Translations under genes and position numbers: made by a program
Shown here: in pieces, positions 24,884 to 29,137 of the stretch
How positions within the stretch are numbered: position 1 is the stretch's first letter
Layout: the number at the start of each line of letters is the position of its first letter
Assembly (NCBI GenBank): GCA_002471665.1
Contig: DKQK01000064.1
Coordinates: 1-29,137, forward strand
Direction of reading: 5' to 3'
Length of the DNA: 29,137 nt
Source of the DNA: Gammaproteobacteria bacterium UBA7310
Lineage (GTDB): Bacteria; Pseudomonadota; Gammaproteobacteria; Pseudomonadales; Ketobacteraceae
Notes under the pieces: generated by a model
The model's input: only the letters and a program-made list of their open reading frames with translations
What the model was told of the DNA's origin: nothing
Databases searched by the model: none

Positions 24884-24917
24884 ATCTGTGGTGGTGAATG
24901 ATCTGTGGTGGTGAATG
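24884..24917. repeat. Tandem duplication of 17 bp
   Basis: ATCTGTGGTGGTGAATG occurs twice in exact tandem just after the P450 terminator. It is probably a replication-slippage product; no function is evident. Confidence 0.7.
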
Positions 24918-24990
24918 CATGCGCGACCAGCAGGCGTGGCTAATGAGTTGATGAGATAAAAATTAATTTACTTTCGATACAGTGATGAAT

Positions 24991-25029
24991 GCCGTTGAAA
25001 CTAAAAACACAATTTTTTGTTTCAACGGC
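24991..25029. repeat. Perfect 11-bp inverted repeat with an A/T-rich loop
   Basis: GCCGTTGAAAC and GTTTCAACGGC flank a 17-base loop that itself holds runs of A and T. The hairpin begins ten bases after the stop of the small minus-strand gene, so it may terminate or stabilise that transcript, although no T run follows the stem. Confidence 0.6.
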
Positions 25030-25039
25030 ACATGTCCGA

Positions 25040-25360
25040 TTATTTGGCGACGGGTGTGCCTGTGAATGGAATCTTGGTCATAACTGCATTGACCTGGCCA
25101 GTCATATTATTGTTTTCGTCCAGGGTGGCGCTGTAGGTAACAGTAAGTTTAACTGGAGAGGTGACTTTGCTTTTCCAGGTGAGAGTTTCACCATCATACT
25201 TGCCGGCTTCAATTTCCTGTGTGCCAAACTTTTCGTTGGCAATGGTGCCAGTCAGCTTGTCACCTTCGGATTTCAACGTTACAACACTTTCCTGAACGCC
25301 GTTAGGTGCTTTTAAAATTAAATTCCACGCGCAATCGATAGAAGCTGCTGTAGTAGACAT
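25040..25360 (-). CDS. Small beta-rich protein of unknown function (lipocalin-like pattern)
   Basis: This encodes 106 residues with no signal peptide. Alternating strands such as CAWNLILKAPNGVQESVVTL, GDKLTGTIANEKFGTQEIEAG, DGETLTWKSKV and KLTVTYSATL suggest a small eight-strand barrel. Short proteins of the pattern W-x-hydrophobic...P-x-G...G-x-L-x-G occur in catabolic clusters for steroids and related CoA esters. Their role is not known to me; binding of a hydrophobic intermediate is a guess. GGAGG seven bases before the ATG at 25360 is an excellent ribosome-binding site and rules out the upstream ATG. The strong site suggests high expression. Confidence 0.78.
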   Translation of the reverse strand: MSTTAASIDCAWNLILKAPNGVQESVVTLKSEGDKLTGTIANEKFGTQEIEAGKYDGETLTWKSKVTSPVKLTVTYSATLDENNNMTGQVNAVMTKIPFTGTPVAK

Positions 25361-25483
25361 GATTTCCTCCACAATATTTTTTGTTTTTCACCTGATTCTA
25401 AATTGCTTTTGCAAGTTTGTCTTGCGTGACTAAGCATAACAATATGCTTTGATAACTATACACTTGAGCGCGGTGTTAAACCA

Positions 25484-25503
25484 TATAAAACGCTATAAAA
25501 CGC
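25484..25503. repeat. Tandem 10-bp repeat upstream of the small protein gene
   Basis: TATAAAACGC occurs twice in exact tandem in the 229-base spacer between the small protein gene and the end of the crotonase gene. It may be a regulator site, since the period is close to one helical turn, or slippage. Nothing else in the spacer is clear. Confidence 0.45.
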
Positions 25504-25621
25504 GGTAATTCCAGCGTATATTCATTGTTATAATGCAGTTTGTTCTCTATGTTGAATGATGAGAATGAAACGCGGTATGACATCTGTTTTGCCCACGATC
25601 ATGCCCAGTTATTACGGTGTG

Positions 25622-26392
25622 CTATCGGCCCTTGAAATGCCCCGTGCGTCGCTCGCTTACCGCCTTGACTCCCTCTGCAAAGTCTTCGGTATGCTGAAGT
25701 TTTAATTGTTCTTGATGTTCGCGCTGAATTGCTGATTCAACCTGTTGGAGAAGATCGCTTTTTAGTGTCGCTCGGGTAGCCAGCAGCGACAGGGGTGCAT
25801 TGATCGCGATATCCCGGGCGAATGCCAAGGCATCCTCCTGGAGTTGCTCAGCACTTGTGATTGTATCGATCAGGCCCCAGGCGAGTGCCGTATCGGCTTT
25901 GTAGCGCTTGGCAGTCATCATGACCTGGCTTGCTCGCTGTTTGCCGATCAGTGCCGGTAACGTATGGGTAAGTCCAAACCCTGGATGAAAACCCAGTGCC
26001 ACGAAATTGGCGCAAAACCTGGCACTGTTGCTGGCGATTCTGAAATCGGCTGCCACGGCCAGACCCAGGCCGGCACCAATGGCCGCGCCTTGGACCACCG
26101 CGATGATGGGTTTCCGGGTTGCGTAAATCCGTAGCACCTGGTCATAAAATTCCCGCAAAGGGTCATCACTACTGGCACCGAAACCGTTGTCTGACACCAG
26201 GTCAGCACCGGCACAGAATACCTTTTCTTCAGCCTTGAGTAATACCACGCGAGTGTCGTGATCTTGATCCAGCTGTTCCAGTGCATCGGCGATGTCGCGG
26301 ATCAGTTGCACGGTTGCAAAGTTAAAAGGTGGATTGCTGAACTGGATAGTGGCGAGATTCAGTTCAGGTCGTTTTTCTATTTCAACGCTCAT
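25622..26392 (-). CDS. Crotonase-fold enzyme lacking both hydratase glutamates
   Basis: This encodes 256 residues of the enoyl-CoA hydratase/isomerase superfamily. The oxyanion-hole segments are present: VFCAGADL (about 58-65) and QGAAIGAGLGLAVAADFRIA (101-120). An ungapped comparison by eye with rat enoyl-CoA hydratase places Gly110 at the Glu144 position (GGGCELA becomes GAGLGLA) and Phe130 at the Glu164 position. With both acids lost, plain syn-hydration is unlikely; isomerase, thioesterase, decarboxylase or carbon-carbon hydrolase activity is more likely, with His136 in LGFHPGFG a candidate residue. GGAG six bases before the ATG at 26392 sets the start. An alternative ATG at 26425 overlaps the carrier gene stop as TAATG. 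The gene is co-transcribed with the MFS gene. Confidence 0.85.
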   Translation of the reverse strand: MSVEIEKRPELNLATIQFSNPPFNFATVQLIRDIADALEQLDQDHDTRVVLLKAEEKVFCAGADLVSDNGFGASSDDPLREFYDQVLRIYATRKPIIAVVQGAAIGAGLGLAVAADFRIASNSARFCANFVALGFHPGFGLTHTLPALIGKQRASQVMMTAKRYKADTALAWGLIDTITSAEQLQEDALAFARDIAINAPLSLLATRATLKSDLLQQVESAIQREHQEQLKLQHTEDFAEGVKAVSERRTGHFKGR

Positions 26393-26424
26393 TACACACT
26401 CCGGGGTGGTGTTAGTTTCAGGCA

Positions 26425-27672
26425 TTATGCCTGTTGTATAGCTAACTTATCCACCGTCGGGTTGTAGCTGAGCGTAAGCAGAGCGACGGCGCTTGCCCCC
26501 ATCATCAGCGCAGTTGCAACCAAAAATGGGACGTAGCTGCCGTACTGGTCATAGATAAATCCGGCTCCAAGCGGGCCGAATGCGGTACCCAATGATAGCG
26601 CCATGACCAACGCACCATATAATGCGCCGAAATTCTTGAGGCCAAAGTATTTCGCTGCAAGGTAGGCAATGACATCCACTTCGGAGCCGAGGGTAAGGCC
26701 AAATATCGCTGCCGCTACGGCTTGGCTGACCGGGTTTGAGCCATCATAGATTAATAACAGGCAGGCGAAGATCGGGATGATGAAGGCGAATGCACCCACG
26801 AGGTGGCTGGGCAGTCGATCAAGCAGGAAACCGGTGCCGAGCCTTCCCACAATTGAAAATATGCCAATGAGCGAAGCCACCCCGGCGGCCGACAACGGAT
26901 CTGCCCCACTGTCCTTTAATATGGGAACAAAGTGCACCACAATACCGATGGCGGTAAAAGCAAAAAAACCTCCAGCCATAAGCAACTTGTAGAGTGCAGG
27001 AGAACGGACACCTTGCGCTATGGTCAAGCCTTCAAGTTCGTCTTTGTTGACTTCCGCAATGCTGGATTTGCTACTTTGGTCTTGGGCTCCCCGGAAGCAG
27101 AAATACATGAAGGGTAAGGTGATGACTGCCCAGATGCCGGACATTGCCATATAGGAGGTGCGCCAATCATATAGCTCAATGAGCCAGGTGGCGAGTATGG
27201 GAAATATGGTGGCGGCTACGGAAGCCCCTGACAAAGTAATGGCCAGCGCCAGGCCGCGGGACGCAGAGAACCGGCTGTTGACGGCGCTGGTCCACACTGT
27301 GGCCTGCACAAACAGGGTGGAGAATGCAAGCAGACACCAAAGAAAGATCCAGTTGCCTTGGCTGCCGGTGGCGGTGCCCAATAGAGCCACACAGCCACAC
27401 ATGAGTATTACCCCGGTTATGCCCACTGGCCTTGGCCCCACGCGATCAACCAGCATGCCGATTGGAATGCAAAAAAGCGCACTTAGAAATGCAGCAATGG
27501 TAATGCCGGAAGAGATCTGTGCACGCGACCAGCCGAATTCCTGCTGTATGGGCTCGATGTATGGCCCCATAGAATAAACGTACATGACCGCGGTCGCGTA
27601 GCCAAAAGACGCAGCCAAGGGTAAGTACCAAAATCGCCGCCACTCATCCATTGCTCCAACCGATCCCGCCAT
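26425..27672 (-). CDS. Major facilitator superfamily carrier (monocarboxylate-type)
   Basis: This encodes 415 residues with about twelve membrane helices in two sets of six and a charged central loop (RGAQDQSSKSSIAEVNKDELEG, about 193-214). The first half has the MFS loop pattern in GMLVDRVGPRPVGITG and YVYSMGPYIEPIQQEFGWSR; the second has GRLGTGFLLDRLPSHLVG. This pattern resembles oxalate/formate-antiporter and monocarboxylate carriers, so uptake of the growth-substrate acid is the likely role. AGAGG seven bases before the ATG supports the start. It is the first gene of an operon with the crotonase gene and is divergent from the AraC gene, with motif site 6 between. Confidence 0.9.
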   Translation of the reverse strand: MAGSVGAMDEWRRFWYLPLAASFGYATAVMYVYSMGPYIEPIQQEFGWSRAQISSGITIAAFLSALFCIPIGMLVDRVGPRPVGITGVILMCGCVALLGTATGSQGNWIFLWCLLAFSTLFVQATVWTSAVNSRFSASRGLALAITLSGASVAATIFPILATWLIELYDWRTSYMAMSGIWAVITLPFMYFCFRGAQDQSSKSSIAEVNKDELEGLTIAQGVRSPALYKLLMAGGFFAFTAIGIVVHFVPILKDSGADPLSAAGVASLIGIFSIVGRLGTGFLLDRLPSHLVGAFAFIIPIFACLLLIYDGSNPVSQAVAAAIFGLTLGSEVDVIAYLAAKYFGLKNFGALYGALVMALSLGTAFGPLGAGFIYDQYGSYVPFLVATALMMGASAVALLTLSYNPTVDKLAIQQA

Positions 27673-27804
27673 AGATTACCTCTGCTTATTATTCTGCTTG
27701 TTTGGGTTTGACCTTGTGATACCCGGAAAGACAACTTATCTATTGGTACAAGATATTATGAGTTCTATAAGCGCCCTGTCTGCGCTATTCTGATACATAT
27801 AATG

Positions 27805-27821
27805 TACATCAGTGTTGAGCA
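27805..27821 (+). promoter_or_regulatory. Island motif site 6: TACA-TCAG-TGTTGAGCA
   Basis: This lies in the 273-base spacer between the divergent MFS and AraC genes, 125 bases before the AraC start. It has one mismatch in the left half; the TGTTGA and final A are kept. A TATAAT lies just before it at 27798-27803. Confidence 0.45.
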
Positions 27822-27945
27822 ATAATAAATTTGCCAGATGGTAACATTCCAGCTGAGCATTGTTAAATCCGTGTAGTGGTGCAGTGATAAACAAACGGAG
27901 GGTTGGCGTATTGAAGCAAGGCAAATAGAGTTAGGGAGATAACAG

Positions 27946-28767
27946 ATGACCGAGAAGCTCTTTTCGTTTCATGATGGGAATTATCTGGAGTGCCAGAACG
28001 CCTTTCGTGGCAAGAACAACCAGGAATACTACCTGGCTGATTACAAAATCGATGGTGAATCAGATATCGATGTGCAAGCAGATAAGAAGGCGGTGGGCGC
28101 CTGTTCAATTATCCGTTTGCGGTCAAAATCTCGGCTCTTCTTCCGCCGTTCATGGTCGCACATACAGCAAGACGCAACGGACGTAACGGTGTTCTGGTTT
28201 GTGAAACGCGGTAGCGTATGCGTCACCCATTCCACCGGGGTCAATGTGGCTAACGAAGGTGAATTCGGCATCACCCGTTCCATGTTACCTTTTAGCTTGG
28301 AGTGCTGTAGAGATGGAAGTGGTATGCACGAGCTACTTCATGTGGTGGTTCCTTCTCATGTATTTCGCCGATTTATTCCAGCTGATATCTGTAGCGGCTT
28401 CAGCACGCCAATGAGGCGTCGCGAATTCAGAATTGCGGAGAGCATGTTTACGGAGCTGCTTGATGATACTGAAGCGCTCACTGAGCGGGTGGAGAAGCTG
28501 ATGATTGACGGCGCAATGTCCATCATGAGCGAAGGCATCAGACAGTGTGATAACGCCCTGCTTGAGCGTGTTTCCTTATCTCAGAAGCGACGTCAGGAAG
28601 TGCTTCGTTATATCGAAATACATTTTTCAGATCCCAACATCAATGCCGAAATGGTTGCACAAGGTTGTGGTATATCACGGCGATACTTGTCTCACCTGTT
28701 GCAAACCGGACCAGCGGGGGCATTTGAACGAAAACCTACGGTTTTGACTCCTAGGCTCTCCGCGTAA
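27946..28767 (+). pseudogene. AraC-family regulator truncated by a Tn3-type element
   Basis: The first about 254 residues are a normal AraC-type regulator: an N-terminal AraC_binding_2-like domain (SRLFFRRSWSHIQQDATDVTVFWFVKRG, DGSGMHELLHVVVPSHVF) and the start of the C-terminal domain (RRQEVLRYIEIHFSDPNINA then EMVAQGCGISRRYLSHLLQT). The first helix-turn-helix is just complete. The second, with the family signature, is missing: after LLQT, near 28707, the frame runs through the transposon end for about 20 residues to a stop. The product should not bind DNA normally. GGAG seven bases before the ATG supports the start. In its intact form it would be a natural activator for the adjacent MFS operon or the island. 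Confidence 0.85.
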
Positions 28768-28777
28768 CCGTAGGTTT
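28716..28777. repeat. Transposon terminal-repeat-like sequence and hairpin
   Basis: GGGGG at 28716-28720 is followed by GAACGAAAAC, as in Tn3-type ends. AAACCTACGGTT (28732-28743) and AACCGTAGGTTT (28766-28777) form a perfect 12-bp inverted repeat with a 22-base loop, just after the tnpA stop. It may end the tnpA transcript or be part of the transposase binding site. Confidence 0.55.
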
Positions 28778-28785
28778 CCGAATAA

Positions 28786-29137
28786 TTACCCCTCCCCCTC
28801 ATCTTCAATAAAATACGTACCATTGGGCAACACATGCTTATAGGGCAGTAACGAGATATGGGATAAGGTCTCGTCGTCGATATCCTCCCCCTGCTGCCGG
28901 AGCTGCTCAACCACGTCATTTATCTTGATCGTGTTCCAGTACAGAATGGCATTGGATAGAAAGCTGAGGCTGCTGGCCTTATTCATGATTTCCTCATAGT
29001 CCCCTGTGGTGAATTCCCCCTGGTCCGCAAAGAATATCCAGCGCGGCAGTTTGTGCCGGTATTCCCCTTTGTTCAGTTGCCGCTGGACAGTTTGGCGCAG
29101 TTCTTTGTCAGTCAGGTACCGCAGAATGTATTCGGTC
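28786..29137 (-). CDS. tnpA: Tn3-family transposase TnpA, C-terminal part (cut by window edge)
   Basis: The frame is open from the window edge to a stop at 28786, giving the last 116 residues of a Tn3-type transposase: ILRYLTDKELRQTVQRQLNK, FADQGEFTTGDYEEIMNKAS, NAILYWNTIKINDVVEQLRQ, then ISLLPYKHVLPNGTYFIED. These are the conserved C-terminal blocks, including the N-x-WNT segment and the HxxxxGxYxF end. It differs clearly from the tnpA at 5174-8188, so it belongs to another subgroup. The catalytic Asp residues lie outside the window. Its 3' end faces the island. Confidence 0.9.
   Translation of the reverse strand, partial: TEYILRYLTDKELRQTVQRQLNKGEYRHKLPRWIFFADQGEFTTGDYEEIMNKASSLSFLSNAILYWNTIKINDVVEQLRQQGEDIDDETLSHISLLPYKHVLPNGTYFIEDEGEG

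Larger units (their letters stand above)
28708..29137. mobile_element. End of a second Tn3-family transposon
   Basis: This starts where AraC homology ends and contains the 3' end of a tnpA unlike the one at 5174-8188. GAACGAAAAC at 28726-28735 matches the conserved inner part of Tn3/Tn1000 terminal repeats, and a G run lies at 28716-28720. The element continues beyond the window. Confidence 0.7.

Noticed and set aside
24884..24917. Tandem 17-bp repeat considered as the start of a CRISPR or iteron array
   Set aside because: Only two adjacent copies, no spacers and no Cas or Rep gene.
24991..25029. Inverted repeat considered as an integron attC or attachment site
   Set aside because: There is no integrase, no core-site consensus and no cassette structure; it is better explained as a hairpin after a gene.
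25566..25706. 46-residue plus-strand frame after the small-protein spacer
   Set aside because: It is too short, has no ribosome-binding site, and overlaps the crotonase gene antisense.
5174..29137. Composite transposon formed by two copies of the same element
   Set aside because: The two transposases belong to different subgroups and both boundary genes are truncated, so two separate insertions fit better.

Overview
The window looks like accessory DNA of a gammaproteobacterium. GC is moderate, most genes have Shine-Dalgarno sequences, and the content is an HME-RND metal exporter, Tn3-family transposases and a soil/marine-type CoA-ester catabolic cluster. A hydrocarbon-, terpenoid- or steroid-degrading lineage would fit, but that placement is inference. 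No rRNA, tRNA or CRISPR array was seen.

Region 1 (1-4200, minus strand) is the 5' part of a metal-efflux operon. In transcription order it encodes a His/Cys-rich secreted protein, a small periplasmic protein, a CzcC-like outer-membrane channel, a CzcB-like adaptor with an exceptionally long His-rich N-terminus, and the first 206 residues of the CzcA-like pump, cut by the window edge.

Region 2 (4414-8226) is a Tn3-family module: a TumE/TumA-type toxin-antitoxin pair divergent from a full-length tnpA with an intact DDE triad. Its right end cuts into a Baeyer-Villiger monooxygenase (BVMO) gene, which loses its C-terminus.

Region 3 (8226-28710) is a catabolic island. It encodes the truncated BVMO, an SDR dehydrogenase, a TetR regulator, three AMP-forming acyl-CoA ligases, two MaoC/FAS1-like double hot-dog proteins, an IclR regulator, a two-propeller SMP-30-like protein, an amidohydrolase, a cytochrome P450, a small beta-rich protein, a crotonase-fold enzyme without the two hydratase glutamates, an MFS carrier and an AraC regulator. 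Together they suggest uptake, P450 hydroxylation, alcohol oxidation, BVMO lactone formation, lactone opening, CoA activation and hydration or ring cleavage of an alicyclic substrate. No thiolase, acyl-CoA dehydrogenase or ferredoxin gene is present, so those would have to be encoded elsewhere.

The intergenic regions of the island share regulatory sequence. Six sites fit WACA-N4-TGTTGA-N2-A, upstream of the SDR, SMP-30, amidohydrolase, P450 and AraC/MFS genes. A second, 36-bp element occurs twice (33/36 identical), upstream of the BVMO and between the ligase operon and the IclR gene. A perfect 12-bp-arm palindrome overlaps the SDR promoter and is probably a TetR operator.

Region 4 (28710-29137) is the 3' end of a second, different Tn3-family tnpA. 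It truncates the AraC gene inside its DNA-binding domain. The island is therefore bracketed by two unrelated Tn3 elements, both with tnpA 3' ends pointing inward, and both boundary genes are broken.
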